Shown here in pieces: positions 8,884 to 20,164 of a stretch of 64,000 nucleotides of DNA. Numbering within the stretch: the stretch's first letter is position 1; each line of letters starts with the position of its first letter. The position numbers and the translations under genes are program-made. Source of the stretch: an uncultured Prochlorococcus sp. Its GTDB lineage: Bacteria; Cyanobacteriota; Cyanobacteriia; PCC-6307; Cyanobiaceae. The stretch is from contig CABZFV010000002.1 of assembly GCA_902525075.1 (NCBI GenBank), positions 62,001 through 126,000 of the forward strand, written 5' to 3'. The notes beneath the pieces are model-generated. The model made no database searches and had not been told where the DNA came from. It saw nothing but the letters and a program-made list of their open reading frames with translations.

Positions 8884-9834
8884 CTAAACGGCAGAACCTC
8901 CTACAACTTCTAGTATTTCTTGTGTAATAGCTGCTTGTCTGGCTTTGTTATAAGTTAGATTCAAAGTACTCGCTAATTCTTTAGCATTATCACTTGCATT
9001 ATTCATAGCAGTCATCCTGCAGGCGAGTTCTGAAGCTGCCGACTCTTGAAGAGCTCTTAGTACCTGATTCTGTAAATATAATGGTAACAAGGAATCTAAT
9101 AGTTGATCAGGACTTTGTTCAAAAACAATATCTGATGGCAACTTCTCTGAATCACTTTTTTCAATATTTGATTTTTCAACAAGTAACTTACTATCTTTTG
9201 TAGTCAACCTAAAAATTTCATCGTTTTCCTCAGCGATTCCTTGAGGGTCAAGTGGTAATAGTGTTTGAACGACAGGGGCACAGCTAACTAAAGTGATAAA
9301 TTTCGTGTAAATAATCTCCACCCTATCAGAATTTTCTGAAAGAAATTCGGCTAAAATCTCATTTGTAACGCCTTCAGAATCCTTGACAGTGGGTACCTGT
9401 TCTAGTTCTTTGAAAGTACTTTTAATTACATATCTATCCTTTCTATTTTGAAAATATCCAATAGCTTTTTTCCCTACCAAAATTAAATTTGGCTGATACC
9501 CTTGTTTGACTAATTCAGCGTATCTTATTTCTACCTTTTTTATAATATTTGTATTGTACCCACCGCATAAACCTCTATCCGCAGTTATACAAACCAAGGA
9601 GATACTCTTTACTTCTCTCTTGGATAATAGAGGAGAGTCGACAGCCTCAAATTGTACTCTAGATTGAATATTTTCTAAGACCCGTGCAAGTTTATCTGCA
9701 AAAGGTCTACTCTTCAGAACTTGATCTTGAGCTCTCCTAACTTTTGCAGCTGCAACAAGTCTCATGGCCTCCGTTATTTTTCTTGTATTTTTAACGGAAA
9801 CGATTCGATCTCTAATCTCTTTAAGATTTGCCAT
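8884..9834 (-). CDS. atpG: F1F0 ATP synthase subunit gamma
   Basis: Encodes 316 residues. Gamma is the rotating central shaft. The N-terminal helix ([21 protein letters not shown]) and the C-terminal helix ([23 protein letters not shown]) are the canonical coiled-coil pair. Between about residues 195 and 235 is the extra segment typical of cyanobacterial and chloroplast gamma. It lacks the chloroplast redox-switch cysteines, as expected for a cyanobacterium. It is the last gene of the atp operon, 18 bp after atpA. Confidence 0.96.
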   Translation of the reverse strand: MANLKEIRDRIVSVKNTRKITEAMRLVAAAKVRRAQDQVLKSRPFADKLARVLENIQSRVQFEAVDSPLLSKREVKSISLVCITADRGLCGGYNTNIIKKVEIRYAELVKQGYQPNLILVGKKAIGYFQNRKDRYVIKSTFKELEQVPTVKDSEGVTNEILAEFLSENSDRVEIIYTKFITLVSCAPVVQTLLPLDPQGIAEENDEIFRLTTKDSKLLVEKSNIEKSDSEKLPSDIVFEQSPDQLLDSLLPLYLQNQVLRALQESAASELACRMTAMNNASDNAKELASTLNLTYNKARQAAITQEILEVVGGSAV

Positions 9835-9852
9835 GGTATCTCCTAAATAAAT

Positions 9853-11370
9853 TTAAACTGTGGCAAGCATAGATGATTTCACTTCATTTATCACCTCTTT
9901 TAGCGTCGCTTCTAATCCATCATTTAATTTCTTTTCTTTAAGAATCTCTTCTATAAATTCCGCTTTATTTAACTTTAGGTATTCCCTAAGTTCAGTTGCA
10001 AATTTAGTAACATCTTCAACAGGAACCTCATCAATAAGGCCTTTAACTCCTGCATAAACAACTGCAACTTGTTCTGCAAGGTTCAGCGGAGAGAATTGAG
10101 GTTGCTTTAATAACTCTCTTAGTCTTTTGCCTCGTTCAAGTTGTTGCTGAGTTGCTTCATCGAGATCAGATGCAAATTGAGAAAAAGCAGCTAGTTCATC
10201 AAACTGTGCGAGTTCTAATTTTAAAGTTCCTGCAATTTTTTTAATTGCTTTTGTCTGAGCGGCTCCTCCAACACGGCTAACAGAAATACCAACATTAATA
10301 GCTGGTCTTAATCCTGAGTTAAATAAATCTGCACTCAAGAATATTTGTCCATCTGTAATTGAAATAACATTAGTTGGGATGTAAGCAGAAACGTCCCCTG
10401 CCTGAGTTTCAATAATTGGGAGAGCTGTCATAGAGCCCCCTCCCATAGCATCAGAAAGTTTTGCTGCTCTTTCTAACAATCTACTGTGTAAGTAGAAAAC
10501 ATCTCCTGGATAAGCCTCTCTTCCTGGTGGTCTTTTTAAAAGAAGAGACATTTGTCTATAAGCCTGAGCTTGTTTTGTTAGATCATCATAAATAACAAGT
10601 GTTGCTTTACCCTGATACATAAAATGTTCAGCAATTGCTGCACCGGTATAAGGTGCTAAGTACTGTAAAGCAGCTGGTTCTGAAGCTCCTGCACTAACTA
10701 CTACTGTATAATCTAGAGCTCCTCTCTCTCTTAATACCTCTACGATGTTTGCTACTGATGCTGACTTCTGACCAATAGCTACGTAAACACAAACTACGTC
10801 TTGACCTTTTTGGTTAATTATAGTATCGATAGCAATTGCAGATTTTCCAGTTTGTCTATCACCAATAATTAATTCTCTTTGACCTCTTCCAACAGGAATC
10901 ATTGCATCAATAGATGTGATACCTGTTTGCATTGGTTCATGCACTGATCTTCTTTTGATTATTCCAGGAGCCATTTCTTCAATCAATCTAGTATCACTCG
11001 TTGGAATTTCACCTTTCCCATCTATTGGTTGTCCCAGAGGGTTAACAACTCTCCCCTGCATTGCTTCACCAACTGGAACAGATGCAATTTTGCCCGTGGA
11101 CTTAACGTTACTTCCTTCTTGAACACCAAGTGCCTCTCCCATTAAAACGGCCCCAACATTATCATCTTCAAGATTTAAAGCTATACCTTCGGTACCATCT
11201 TCAAATTCCAATAACTCACCTGCCATAACCTGGTCTAAGCCATATATTCTTGCAATGCCATCACCGATTTGCAGAACAGTTCCTACATTGCTAACACTTA
11301 CAGATTGGTCATAATCAGTTATTTGTTGTTTTAAGATTGAACTGATTTCATCGGGGCGTATAGTTACCAT
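9853..11370 (-). CDS. atpA: F1F0 ATP synthase subunit alpha
   Basis: Encodes 505 residues, the normal size. Alpha forms the hexamer with beta and holds the non-catalytic nucleotide sites. The Walker A loop GDRQTGKS is at 170-177 and the Walker B region is LVIYDDL. The C-terminal helical domain follows ([12 protein letters not shown]). It starts with an ATG at 11370 and is 30 bp downstream of the delta gene. The sequence is highly conserved with no break or insertion. Confidence 0.97.
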   Translation of the reverse strand: MVTIRPDEISSILKQQITDYDQSVSVSNVGTVLQIGDGIARIYGLDQVMAGELLEFEDGTEGIALNLEDDNVGAVLMGEALGVQEGSNVKSTGKIASVPVGEAMQGRVVNPLGQPIDGKGEIPTSDTRLIEEMAPGIIKRRSVHEPMQTGITSIDAMIPVGRGQRELIIGDRQTGKSAIAIDTIINQKGQDVVCVYVAIGQKSASVANIVEVLRERGALDYTVVVSAGASEPAALQYLAPYTGAAIAEHFMYQGKATLVIYDDLTKQAQAYRQMSLLLKRPPGREAYPGDVFYLHSRLLERAAKLSDAMGGGSMTALPIIETQAGDVSAYIPTNVISITDGQIFLSADLFNSGLRPAINVGISVSRVGGAAQTKAIKKIAGTLKLELAQFDELAAFSQFASDLDEATQQQLERGKRLRELLKQPQFSPLNLAEQVAVVYAGVKGLIDEVPVEDVTKFATELREYLKLNKAEFIEEILKEKKLNDGLEATLKEVINEVKSSMLATV

Positions 11371-11400
11371 GGATTTAAGAGTTTAAGGTTGATTTAAAAG

Positions 11401-11943
11401 TTACTTGGAAAGGGATAAGCCAAGTTTTCTTATTTGTGAAGCAAGAGAGGCATCAATTACTTTTGATCCTACACTGGCGACGAAACCACCAATAAGAGAT
11501 GGGTCAATTTTAGTTACAAGTTCTAATTTTTCAGTTCCAGCAATATTGATGATCTTTTTGGTAATTAAACCTTTCTGTTCATCAGTAAGCTCGACTGCAG
11601 AAGTAACAGTTGCCAAAGCAATATTACTATTTTCTCGGTAAATCTCTAAAAACCTATCAAGAATTGAAGTAAGGATTCCAATTCTTTGCCTATCGGCAAG
11701 TAATTTTAAGAAATTCAATAAAGAAGAATTAACCTTTTTTGAAAAAATTTCATTAATGATTTTCTTCTTAGCATCTGTCTCTAAAATAGGAGAGGATAAT
11801 GCTTTCTCCAGTTCAGGGGAGTCATTTATTAATTCCAAGAGTTGTTTAACTTCAGAAACCATCTCTTCAGTTTGCGAATTATCATTCACAACTTGAAGTA
11901 ATGCCTCTGCGTATGGTGTAGTAACTGAATTTAAAAGCGGCAT
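11401..11943 (-). CDS. atpH: F1F0 ATP synthase subunit delta
   Basis: Encodes 180 residues. Delta (the OSCP homologue) sits on top of F1 and joins it to the b/b' stator. The N-terminal helical bundle begins TPYAEALLQVV, and the C-terminal part contains the family signature around DPSLIGGFVASVGSKVIDASL. It shares one base with the end of atpF, indicating coupled translation. Note the naming clash: in cyanobacteria and bacteria atpH is delta, whereas in chloroplasts atpH is subunit c. Confidence 0.95.
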   Translation of the reverse strand: MPLLNSVTTPYAEALLQVVNDNSQTEEMVSEVKQLLELINDSPELEKALSSPILETDAKKKIINEIFSKKVNSSLLNFLKLLADRQRIGILTSILDRFLEIYRENSNIALATVTSAVELTDEQKGLITKKIINIAGTEKLELVTKIDPSLIGGFVASVGSKVIDASLASQIRKLGLSLSK

Positions 11944-12455
11944 TAGTTCACCTCAATATTGTTAATTGATTGAGTTACCAAATTTTCTTGTGTTGTTTTA
12001 TCAAGTCGATTTGGGAGAGAATCTAAAGCTTTCTTAATTGCCATTTCTACAGCTTCTTTTCGAAGTTGAGAAATTGCTCTGGATGCTTCAGAGCTCTCAT
12101 CAGAAATTGCACTTTGTTTAATTCGTGCCATCTCCTCTATCGCTTTTTTCTCACTTTCCATTCTGATTGATTCAGATCTTTTAAGGGAATCTTCTTTTAT
12201 TTGAGAAGCTTTTTGTTCTGCTGAAGATAAATCTTTCTTCGCCTTTTCTAAGGCTTGAGTTGCATTTAAGAGTCGATCTTCAGCATCTTTTAATTCAAGA
12301 AGTATTCCTTCTCTCCTTTTTTGAAGCATTTTACCTAGGAAACCAGGCAGAAATTTATAAAGACCGAAAACTACTACAGCCCAATTAAGGATATTGGTTT
12401 CGAATAAATTGAAGTTCAATCCAAAACCTTCTGTAGCTAAAAGAGTTAAATTCAT
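11943..12455 (-). CDS. atpF: F1F0 ATP synthase subunit b
   Basis: Encodes 170 residues. One N-terminal transmembrane helix (about 18-37, [19 protein letters not shown]) anchors the stator, followed by a long charged coiled coil. The motif [20 protein letters not shown] just after the helix is typical of subunit b. It overlaps the b' gene by 4 bp and the delta gene by 1 bp, so the three are translationally linked. This matches the photosynthetic type of F-ATPase with a b/b' heterodimer. Confidence 0.95.
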   Translation of the reverse strand: MNLTLLATEGFGLNFNLFETNILNWAVVVFGLYKFLPGFLGKMLQKRREGILLELKDAEDRLLNATQALEKAKKDLSSAEQKASQIKEDSLKRSESIRMESEKKAIEEMARIKQSAISDESSEASRAISQLRKEAVEMAIKKALDSLPNRLDKTTQENLVTQSINNIEVN

Positions 12456-12913
12456 TTTTCTAGAATCAATCTATTAACAATAAGTTCGCTTAGATCATCA
12501 GCCTGTTTAGAAAGTTGATCACGAGCAGCAGACGTCTGACTTTCAATTTCTAGTCTTGCTTTTTCTTTTGAAGCATTTGCTTCATTGTTGGCAAGTTCTA
12601 GTGCTTCTTTATAAAGCTTGTCAGACTCATTCTCAGCTTCGCTCACAATTCTTTGGGCTTCTGTACGAGCACTTTGAAGCTGAATTAATAAATCAGCTTC
12701 TAATTTTTTAACCTCAGAAAGTTTATTTTTGGCCTCAATAATATTATTACTTACAAACTTTTCTCTTTTTTCTACAACATTGCCAACAGGCTTAAAAAAG
12801 AGAGAATTTAATATGTAAGTAAGCGCAACTACTTGTATCGCCATAAGTGGCAAAGTGGCATTTATGTCAAATAATCCACCTTCTGTAGCACCAAAAAAAT
12901 TAAAGGCCAACAT
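12452..12913 (-). CDS. atpG2: F1F0 ATP synthase subunit b'
   Basis: Encodes 153 residues. This is the second, diverged b-type subunit (b'), found in cyanobacteria, chloroplasts (as AtpG/subunit II) and some phototrophic bacteria. It has one transmembrane helix near residues 20-43 ([20 protein letters not shown]) and then [16 protein letters not shown] and a Lys/Glu/Ala-rich coiled coil. It lies 68 bp after the c-subunit gene and overlaps atpF by 4 bp. Symbols vary (atpG, atpX, atpF2). Confidence 0.94.
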   Translation of the reverse strand: MLAFNFFGATEGGLFDINATLPLMAIQVVALTYILNSLFFKPVGNVVEKREKFVSNNIIEAKNKLSEVKKLEADLLIQLQSARTEAQRIVSEAENESDKLYKEALELANNEANASKEKARLEIESQTSAARDQLSKQADDLSELIVNRLILEK

Positions 12914-12981
12914 ATGATTCAGTTGAAGTTAAAAAATTAAATTTAAATATTGCTAATAAGGATTAGAAGCAATATTAACTT

Positions 12982-13245
<264 letters not shown>

Positions 13246-13305
13246 TTAATACTTGTGATAATCTTTTTTGTCATACACGCTTGGACATCCTTTCTTTTAA
13301 GAATG

Positions 13306-13324
13306 GGTCTGATATATTCAGACC
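13306..13324 (-). promoter_or_regulatory. perfect hairpin in atpB-atpE spacer (proximal to atpE)
   Basis: A perfect 7-bp inverted repeat, GGTCTGA and TCAGACC, is separated by the loop TATAT. It lies in the untranslated spacer about 80 nt before the atpE start on the transcribed (minus) strand. No T-run follows in the minus direction, so it does not look like a Rho-independent terminator. Possible roles are mRNA end protection, a processing site or a translation modulator of atpE. The structure is seen; its role is inferred. Confidence 0.55.
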
Positions 13325-13351
13325 TACGCGATTAGATATTTTGCCAGATTA

Positions 13352-13374
13352 CAGACTCTTTGTAAAAGCGTCTG
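13352..13374 (-). promoter_or_regulatory. second hairpin in atpB-atpE spacer
   Basis: CAGAC (13352-13356) pairs with GTCTG (13370-13374), then one mismatch, then CTTT pairs with AAAG around a GTA loop. The outer arms share the CAGAC/GTCTGA sequence with the neighbouring hairpin at 13306-13324, so arms of the two hairpins could also pair with each other. It starts about 17 nt after the atpB stop on the minus-strand message. No T-tract is present. Function is unproven. Confidence 0.45.
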
Positions 13375-13391
13375 AATGTATTAGAAGACAG

Positions 13392-14117
13392 CTAATGATG
13401 TTCTTCAACAGCTTCTCCAATGTAATAGGCCGCCAAAGTTGCGAAAATCAATGCCTGAATTGCACTAGTGAACAATCCCAGGAACATAACAGGTATTGGG
13501 AGGATTAGCGGAACTAGAAAGACTAGAACGCCAACAACAAGTTCATCAGCCAAAATATTTCCAAATAGCCTGAAAGAGAGTGATAAAGGTTTCGTAAAAT
13601 CCTCTAGAATTTTGAAAGGAAGCATAATCGGAGTTGGATGAACATAGTATTCGAAGTATCTCCAACCCTTATTGCTTAAACCTGCATAGAAATAAGAAAG
13701 TGAAACCAATAAAGCCAAGGCTATAGTTGTATTAATATCAGCAGTAGGTGCTCCTAATTCTCCACTTGGTAACTTAATCAATCTCCAAGGAATTAAAGCT
13801 CCTCCCCAATTACTAACAAAGACGAATAAAAATAAAGTACCTATAAATGGCATCCAATCTCTATAAACTTTTTCACCTATTTGCGTCCTAGCAAGATCTC
13901 TTATGTAATCCCAGAGGAACTCAAGCAAGTTTTGTAGGCCTTTAGGATCATTTTCCATCTTTTTAGTTCCTAAAGAAATAAAAACTAATAACGCTCCTAA
14001 TAAAATCCAAGATGTTAAAAATACCTGTCCGTGTAGTCTGATATTTCCAATTTGCCAATAAAGATGTTGACCAACTTCTAATGCTGCAAAATTTGTTAGC
14101 AAGGAATTAAAAAACAT
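13392..14117 (-). CDS. atpB: F1F0 ATP synthase subunit a
   Basis: Encodes 241 residues with five or six membrane helices. Subunit a forms the proton half-channels next to the c-ring. The essential arginine is R183 in [17 protein letters not shown]. The N-terminal region [21 protein letters not shown] is the cyanobacterial form. It follows the small atpI gene by 23 bp and is separated from atpE by a 164-bp structured spacer, the largest gap in the operon. Confidence 0.96.
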   Translation of the reverse strand: MFFNSLLTNFAALEVGQHLYWQIGNIRLHGQVFLTSWILLGALLVFISLGTKKMENDPKGLQNLLEFLWDYIRDLARTQIGEKVYRDWMPFIGTLFLFVFVSNWGGALIPWRLIKLPSGELGAPTADINTTIALALLVSLSYFYAGLSNKGWRYFEYYVHPTPIMLPFKILEDFTKPLSLSFRLFGNILADELVVGVLVFLVPLILPIPVMFLGLFTSAIQALIFATLAAYYIGEAVEEHH

Positions 14118-14140
14118 TTGTTTTGAATAAAAAAATTTAC

Positions 14141-14617
14141 TTAAGAACGTGAAAAATAAAGAATGAGTGAAGGCTTATAAATGAAAAAGCCTATCATTAC
14201 AGGAAAAATATTCAAAGATCCTAGCTTGCTGGCAAAAATAAAGAGGCAAACTGGAACTAATAGTTGCAATTTTGATACACCTGATGATTCTTTACCAAGT
14301 TTCCCTATACTTTTGGCAAGCAAACGTAAGTAAAAAATACCGGCTATTGCACCTATAAAAATACTGAAACCAAAATTAAATCCTAGAAAAATTCCAGTTA
14401 TTGAAGCTAATAAAATAGAAACAATAAAAGTAATTCCAAAAATTGTTAATTGCAATTTTGTGTATTCATCATTTTGAGAAAGCAAATTATCTATTTGATT
14501 GGCAATGCCAGATTTACTTTCTTTGATGATCGAATTATTCAGGGATCGAGGAAATTGAACATTCTCATTAGAGGGATGCTCAAGTTTTTTTCTATTTGAG
14601 TCCACTGATGTGAACAT
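14141..14617 (-). CDS. atpI: ATP synthase protein I-like (Atp1/AtpI)
   Basis: Encodes 158 residues with four hydrophobic segments (roughly 58-78, 80-102, 117-135, 137-155) after a polar N-terminus. The position as first gene of the atp operon, directly before subunit a, is that of atpI/atp1 in cyanobacteria. Family knowledge: AtpI-type proteins assist c-ring assembly or Mg2+ handling and are not structural subunits. The sequence itself is weakly conserved, so the call rests mainly on topology and synteny. Confidence 0.8.
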   Translation of the reverse strand: MFTSVDSNRKKLEHPSNENVQFPRSLNNSIIKESKSGIANQIDNLLSQNDEYTKLQLTIFGITFIVSILLASITGIFLGFNFGFSIFIGAIAGIFYLRLLAKSIGKLGKESSGVSKLQLLVPVCLFIFASKLGSLNIFPVMIGFFIYKPSLILYFSRS

Positions 14618-14884
14618 AGTTTAGAACCCTCTCTGAATGGTTTGAAGTAAGTATATAAACTCACGGAATCTATCACGGAGAGGTACCTTTTAGCTAGTTT
14701 TTTTTTATAAAAAATTAATTCTTAAGATTTATGATGAATCTTTAGTCCTTTTTTTACTTTATTCTTCAAAAATAAAATTTATGAAAAGCCATCTTTTTTT
14801 ATTGCTTTAACAATTTAAATCGTAAATAAAAGACTTGGCAAAATCTCAATTAAACGTCTCAATAGTACATATACATCTAAAAAA

Positions 14885-16120
14885 TTGGAGATAAGTCAAG
14901 AAAAAATAAAATACAAAAGAATTTCTAAAAGAAAAAAAACCTTTAGTTCTAATTACAAAAAAAATCTAAGCAATTTAAAAGATTCTATATTTCCCTTACC
15001 TTGGATGATATGGCCTTATGAGGCAAAAATCCTCATTGTTCTCATTGGGATTTGGTCAATATTAGGAATATTCATTCTTGGATCATCAAGTTGGTGGGTG
15101 GCTAGCAGGGAAATGGGAAATTGGGCTTACTTCTTAAAAAAACAAATTATTTGGACAATTCCAGCGATTGGTCTATTTTATTTTGTTCTGCATACAAACA
15201 TTAGAAATCTTTTAAAGATTTCAAGAACTATTTTTTTTATTTTATTTTTTCTAATATTATTAACCAATATTACTGGAATTACAGTTAACGGATCTTCAAG
15301 ATGGTTAGTACTAGGAAATTTACGTATACAACCATCTGAATTAATTAAGCCTTTTCTAATTCTAGAAGCTTCAAACCTTTTCGCTCATTGGAATTTGATT
15401 AAGAATGATAAAAAATTAATTTCAATATTCTCTTTTGGATTATTAATTTTATTAATACTAAAGCAGCCTAATTTAAGTACTGCATCATTAACTGGAATTC
15501 TTTTTTGGGTAATGGGTTTATGTGGAGGCGTAAAACTAAGTTCTCTCTGCTCATTTGCCTCATTAGGATTTATTACTGGATGTATTAGTATCCTCAATAA
15601 CGAATATCAAAAACTTAGAGTTACTTCATTTATTAATCCTTGGAAAGATCAACAGGAAAGTGGATTTCAATTGGTTCAAAGTTTATTAGCCATAGGTTCA
15701 GGTGGTCTATTCGGTCAAGGTTTTGGCTTGTCTATACAAAAATTACAGTACCTACCTTTTATGTACACAGATTTTATTTTTGCCATTTTTGCTGAAGAAT
15801 TTGGTTTGTTAGGATGTACTTTATTCCTAGGTTTTCTAGCGGTTTTCTCTTATATAACTTTAAGAATTGCTCTAAAGTGCAGGAATAACTATACAAAATT
15901 AGTTTCTATTGGATGTGGTGCATTATTGATAGGTCAATCAATAATGCATATCGCTGTAGCAACAGGCTCTATGCCTACTACTGGCTTACCACTACCTTTC
16001 ATTAGTTATGGTGGGAATTCATTAATCGCATCATTTTTTATTGCAGGGATGTTATTGAGATGTTCATTAGAATCTACAGGCTTCATAGGTATGATAAGTA
16101 CACGAAAGACACTTAATTAG
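14885..16120 (+). CDS. ftsW: FtsW/RodA-type SEDS peptidoglycan polymerase
   Basis: Encodes 411 residues from a TTG start at 14885; the next in-frame ATG, at 15004, would remove a 39-residue basic N-terminal tail. About ten hydrophobic helices follow. SEDS signatures are present: TVNGSSRWLVLGNLRIQPSELIKP in the middle (quoted in part: GSSRWLVLG, QPSELIK) and GLPLPFISYGGNSL near the C-terminus. These proteins polymerise glycan strands at the septum (FtsW) or side wall (RodA). I favour FtsW from length and C-terminal motif, but RodA is possible. It is divergent from the atp operon across a 267-bp gap. Confidence 0.85.
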   Translation: MEISQEKIKYKRISKRKKTFSSNYKKNLSNLKDSIFPLPWMIWPYEAKILIVLIGIWSILGIFILGSSSWWVASREMGNWAYFLKKQIIWTIPAIGLFYFVLHTNIRNLLKISRTIFFILFFLILLTNITGITVNGSSRWLVLGNLRIQPSELIKPFLILEASNLFAHWNLIKNDKKLISIFSFGLLILLILKQPNLSTASLTGILFWVMGLCGGVKLSSLCSFASLGFITGCISILNNEYQKLRVTSFINPWKDQQESGFQLVQSLLAIGSGGLFGQGFGLSIQKLQYLPFMYTDFIFAIFAEEFGLLGCTLFLGFLAVFSYITLRIALKCRNNYTKLVSIGCGALLIGQSIMHIAVATGSMPTTGLPLPFISYGGNSLIASFFIAGMLLRCSLESTGFIGMISTRKTLN

Positions 16121-16202
16121 TTAGAATTTATAATATTTATGTCAAACTATCGAATCATTTAATTTAGTTATTTCAGAATTATCTCAAAAGGGTAATCTGC
16201 TT

Positions 16203-16859
16203 ATGCAGAATGGCCTTAATAATCCTGGGCCATTTACTATATTTTTGATTTTCAGCGCAGGACTTTTAACAAGTCTTGGCCCATGCTCATTATCATTACT
16301 ACCAATCACTATTGCTTACATAGGAGGAACAGAGAAAAATAAATTTAAACTTATTAGTTTTTCAGGGGGAGTCGTTTTTTCACTCGTTGCGCTTGGTGCT
16401 GCCAGTGGATTCTTAGGTAGGATATATGGACAAATCCCATCTTTTTACACTTCGATAGTTGCCTCCATAGCAATAATAATGGGTTTAAATTTACTAGGTA
16501 TTCTAAAGTTTCAGTTACCGAATGGACCAGATATAAAAATTATTGAAAATAAAATACCAACATTTATAGCACCTTTTGCCATAGGGACTACTTTTGGACT
16601 AGCTTCTTCACCTTGCATTACTCCAGTTTTAGCAACTCTTCTAGCTTGGGTATCACAAGCTAAAAATCCAACAATATCTATTATATTTTTATTTTTCTTT
16701 GGGATAGGCCAAGTAACCCCATTAATCGTTGCAGGAGCTACTGCAGAAAACTTAAAACAATTTTTAGCGCTTAGAAAATTTAGTCAAATAATTCCGACTT
16801 TAAGTGGGATATTTTTAGTTTCCCTTGGGTTACTAAATTTATTATCAAATTGGATTTGA
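16203..16859 (+). CDS. ccdA: cytochrome c biogenesis protein CcdA
   Basis: Encodes 218 residues with six predicted membrane helices. CcdA passes reducing power across the thylakoid membrane to keep apocytochrome cysteines and haem-handling thiols reduced. The two key cysteines are visible in TSLGPCSLSLLP (about residue 28) and LASSPCITPVLATLLAW (about 140). The ATG at 16203 gives the normal short N-terminus. It abuts ccs1 with no gap (stop at 16859, next ATG at 16860), forming the System II maturation pair. Confidence 0.92.
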   Translation: MQNGLNNPGPFTIFLIFSAGLLTSLGPCSLSLLPITIAYIGGTEKNKFKLISFSGGVVFSLVALGAASGFLGRIYGQIPSFYTSIVASIAIIMGLNLLGILKFQLPNGPDIKIIENKIPTFIAPFAIGTTFGLASSPCITPVLATLLAWVSQAKNPTISIIFLFFFGIGQVTPLIVAGATAENLKQFLALRKFSQIIPTLSGIFLVSLGLLNLLSNWI

Positions 16860-18164
16860 ATGATTATTTTTAAGAATCTAATATTAAAAATATCAAGTTT
16901 AAGATTCGCCATATCACTGATAATCTTCCTAGCTATTACAAGCGGCATAGGGACTTTTATACCTCAAGGTAGTAGTAATAAATTTTATATTGATAATTTT
17001 GATAGTGCTCCCATTTTTGGATTTTTAGATGGAGAAAAAGTCTTAAAACTTCAATTTGATCATATATATACAAGCTTTTGGTTTTTATTTGAATTAATTC
17101 TTCTTTGCATTTCTCTAGCAGCTTGTAGTTTCAGGAGGCAAATCCCTTCATTAAAAGCTTCATTAAAATGGATTGAATACGACAGCGAAAAAAAATTTAG
17201 CAAACTGCAACTAACTACAAGTCATCCAATCAATCAAGATGGAGAACTTATATCAAAAGTAGATTTATTACTTAAAAAAAGAGGATGGAAAACATACAAA
17301 TTTAAAAGTCATATTTCTGCAAGAAGGGGTTTAATTGGAAAAATCGGTCCTTTAGTTGTACATATCGGATTAATAGTCTTACTTATAGGTTCAGCATATG
17401 GAAGTTTTACAAGTCAATCAAAAGAACAATATTTACTTCCTGGAGAAACTTTGGATCTTGTTAATGAGAGCACAAACTCAAAAGCCAATGTAAAATTAGT
17501 CGATTTTTCTATAGAACGTGAAAGTGATGGTGTACCCAAACAGTTTATTTCAAAATTGAATTTTTCTTCTGAAGATCTAAATTTGAATGAAATAAAAACA
17601 ACCAAAGTTAATCACCCAATCAGGTTTAAAGGATTAACTATTTATCAAGCAGATTGGGCAATATCAAATGTTGTTTTAGAAATAGATAATATCCTTTATC
17701 AATTACAATTAAAGGAAATTCCCGAAATCGGCAATCAAGTTTGGGGAGTTTTAGTTGAATTAGGATCGGAGACTAAAAAAAATTTCCTTTTAACAATAGA
17801 TAATGAAAATGGTCCACTTAAAATATCGAATATAGAAAATTTTTCCGAGAATAATCTCTTTATCAATGACAATCCTTTAGAAGTTAATTCTTCAGAATTA
17901 TCTCTAAAAAAAATAATCCCCAGCAGTGGTTTAATAATTAAAAATGATCCGTCTATACCATTTATTTACTTTTCTTTTATTTTAATAATTTTTGGAACAA
18001 TAATAAGTCTTATACCAACTAACCAATTATGGATTCTGGTAAATAAAGAATCACAAAAATTATCTATTGGAGGCCTTAGTAATAAAAATCTAGTTGGTTT
18101 TAAAAAAGAATTTTTTAAATTATCAGAAGAAATAAAAAATTTTAATTTCTTTTCTGCCCACTAA
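16860..18164 (+). CDS. ccs1: cytochrome c biogenesis protein Ccs1/ResB
   Basis: Encodes 434 residues. Ccs1 (ResB) works with CcsA to carry haem and attach it to c-type cytochromes. There are hydrophobic helices near 13-35, 70-92 and 160-185, then a large lumenal domain, and a last helix around 365-385 ([19 protein letters not shown]). The motif [21 protein letters not shown] at the N-terminus is typical. It starts at the base after ccdA. Its 3' end overlaps the convergent queF by 23 bp, so both C-termini share DNA. Confidence 0.92.
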   Translation: MIIFKNLILKISSLRFAISLIIFLAITSGIGTFIPQGSSNKFYIDNFDSAPIFGFLDGEKVLKLQFDHIYTSFWFLFELILLCISLAACSFRRQIPSLKASLKWIEYDSEKKFSKLQLTTSHPINQDGELISKVDLLLKKRGWKTYKFKSHISARRGLIGKIGPLVVHIGLIVLLIGSAYGSFTSQSKEQYLLPGETLDLVNESTNSKANVKLVDFSIERESDGVPKQFISKLNFSSEDLNLNEIKTTKVNHPIRFKGLTIYQADWAISNVVLEIDNILYQLQLKEIPEIGNQVWGVLVELGSETKKNFLLTIDNENGPLKISNIENFSENNLFINDNPLEVNSSELSLKKIIPSSGLIIKNDPSIPFIYFSFILIIFGTIISLIPTNQLWILVNKESQKLSIGGLSNKNLVGFKKEFFKLSEEIKNFNFFSAH

Positions 18165-18552
18165 AAATATCTAACTGCATAGAAACATTCCCTCTGGGGT
18201 TAAATGCAGCGTTTAAATGTATCCAGTGAGGTGAACCTTCATTCACTAAGTCATCCATAATTCTATTCACAACTTCCTCATGTGATATTTTTATATCTCT
18301 AAAATTATTAATATAAAGCTTTAAAGACTTCAACTCATAGACTCTCAAATTAGGTTGATAAGTAATATTTAGCTTTGCAAAATCTGGATATCCAGAAAAG
18401 GGGCACTTACATGTAAATTCAGGTAACTGAATAGAAATTTCATAAATTCTTTTCTTGTTTGGATTATCGAAACAAATTATTTTTGATTCTTCAATAATTC
18501 TCTCACCATATAGCGGTCTTTGAGTCGAATCTTCTAATTTAGCTGTACTCAT
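18142..18552 (-). CDS. queF: NADPH-dependent 7-cyano-7-deazaguanine reductase
   Basis: Encodes 136 residues, the short unimodular QueF. It reduces preQ0 to preQ1 for queuosine synthesis. The catalytic cysteine and aspartate lie in [14 protein letters not shown]: by alignment with FTxxCPxTGQPDFA the nucleophile is C50 and the acid D57. The family motif [14 protein letters not shown] follows near residue 75. It overlaps ccs1 tail to tail by 23 bp. Confidence 0.93.
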   Translation of the reverse strand: MSTAKLEDSTQRPLYGERIIEESKIICFDNPNKKRIYEISIQLPEFTCKCPFSGYPDFAKLNITYQPNLRVYELKSLKLYINNFRDIKISHEEVVNRIMDDLVNEGSPHWIHLNAAFNPRGNVSMQLDIFSGQKRN

Positions 18553-18675
18553 TTTTAGTAGAACTTATTTACTAAACTTATATAAAAACTATATATAAAG
18601 ACAAAAATTCGCAAAAGTATCAACAAATCTAAGTATTACAATTGACTAAGTCAAAAGCTGTTAAATCTTATTTTT

Positions 18676-18719
18676 GTATCAATAGTAACATTCATAATGT
18701 CTGCCAAAAGGTTTATATG
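18676..18719 (+). promoter_or_regulatory. candidate NtcA-activated promoter
   Basis: GTATCAATAGTAAC at 18676-18689 fits the NtcA operator GTA-N8-TAC with a single mismatch in the last triplet (AAC for TAC). A -10-like TATATG at 18714-18719 lies 24 bp downstream (or TTATAT at 18713, 23 bp), which is the spacing of class II NtcA promoters. No good -35 is present, also as expected. It precedes an 81-residue protein gene and glnB. The match is seen; activation by NtcA/2-oxoglutarate is inferred. Confidence 0.55.
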
Positions 18720-18741
18720 TGTTTAGTTCAATTAAAAATTA

Positions 18742-18987
18742 ATGGACATTTGTTTGATAACTATCGATAACAACTTAAATAAATCCCTTCAACCAAAATC
18801 TGCAATTGGAATGTTATGGCTTCAAACACACTTTGAGAATGATCAGTGGGAAGCGTTGTCAAATAGTACAGTAATAATTTCTGAAGAAAATTCCCAACTA
18901 TTAATTGAAGACGCCAAGAATGCAGGTCTTAATGTTGAATGTTTTTCTGATATTTCAATGTTGGATGTTTTCCCAAAAAACAATTAA
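18742..18987 (+). CDS. small hypothetical protein upstream of glnB, 81 aa
   Basis: Encodes 81 residues, soluble, acidic and with no metal motif or membrane helix. The start MDICLITIDNNLNKSLQPK and the middle AIGMLWLQTHFENDQWEAL read as a folded small domain. It ends 24 bp before glnB on the same strand and sits directly behind the candidate NtcA promoter. It is therefore probably co-expressed with PII and nitrogen-regulated. I do not recognise a characterised family. A PII partner is one possibility, but this is only context. Confidence 0.7.
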   Translation: MDICLITIDNNLNKSLQPKSAIGMLWLQTHFENDQWEALSNSTVIISEENSQLLIEDAKNAGLNVECFSDISMLDVFPKNN

Positions 18988-19351
<364 letters not shown>

Positions 19352-19368
<17 letters not shown>

Positions 19369-20164
19369 CTAAATTTTGTATATACTCACTATTAATCATT
19401 TTATTTGATTGACTTCCTAAGGTCATCCAAGCTAAATATTCATGATTTCCGGCAGGACCTACTAGAGGAGAAGCTATCAAATTCTTTATATTCCATTGGA
19501 AATCTTTAGCAGCATAAATAACAGACTCTATAGCCTCAGTATGGAATTTAGGATTACGAACAACACCCCCTTTACTGACTTTATCTTTACCCACCTCAAA
19601 TTGGGGTTTAATTAAAAATATTCCCTCAATACAATCACCTTCTAATAAATTACCAATAGATTTAAAAACTAACTTTAATGAAATAAAAGACAAATCGGCA
19701 ACCACAAAATTTGGCAATTCATTACTTCTAGATAAAAGATCATTAGGTTTTAAATTTCGAATATTAGTTCGTTCAAAAAGTATAACTTTCGGGTTATTTC
19801 TAATCTTCCATGCAGTCTGTCCATAACCAACATCTATCCCATACACTAACTTTGCTCCTTGTTGTAATAAGCAATCAGTAAATCCCCCAGTAGAGATTCC
19901 TGCATCAATACATATTTTATCTTTTACTTTAATTTCAAGTTTATTAAATGCCTCCATTAATTTTTCGCCACCCCTTGATACAAACATAGGTTCAGAATCA
20001 ATAAAAAATTCAGATCCAATTAATACTTGTTGTCCAGGTTTATCCCATACTTGTCCATTGATATCTCTAACCTTGCCCGCAAGAATTAAGCCTTGGGCTT
20101 TTTGACGAGTTTCACATAAACCACTTTTTAGAAGATAAAGGTCTAATCTACTTTTATTAATCAT
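19352..20164 (-). CDS. tlyA: TlyA-type rRNA 2'-O-methyltransferase
   Basis: Encodes 270 residues. The N-terminal S4 RNA-binding domain (about 1-60) includes RLDLYLLKSGLCETRQKAQG. The methyltransferase domain of the FtsJ type follows with the SAM-binding segment DAGISTGGFTDCLLQQGA (about residues 88-105) and FVVADLSFISLK. Family knowledge: TlyA proteins 2'-O-methylate 16S and/or 23S rRNA; old annotations call them hemolysin A. The 3' end lies within the glnB terminator. Precise rRNA site is not readable from sequence. Confidence 0.9.

Noticed and set aside
13281..13508. 75-aa plus-strand ORF in the atpB-atpE spacer
   Set aside because: It runs antisense into the 3' end of atpB and has no family resemblance; its frame is a by-product of the spacer and the atpB code.
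14695..14720. T9-A6 stretch between atpI and ftsW as a terminator
   Set aside because: It lies between two divergent genes, so nothing needs terminating there, and there is no stem 5' of the T-run.
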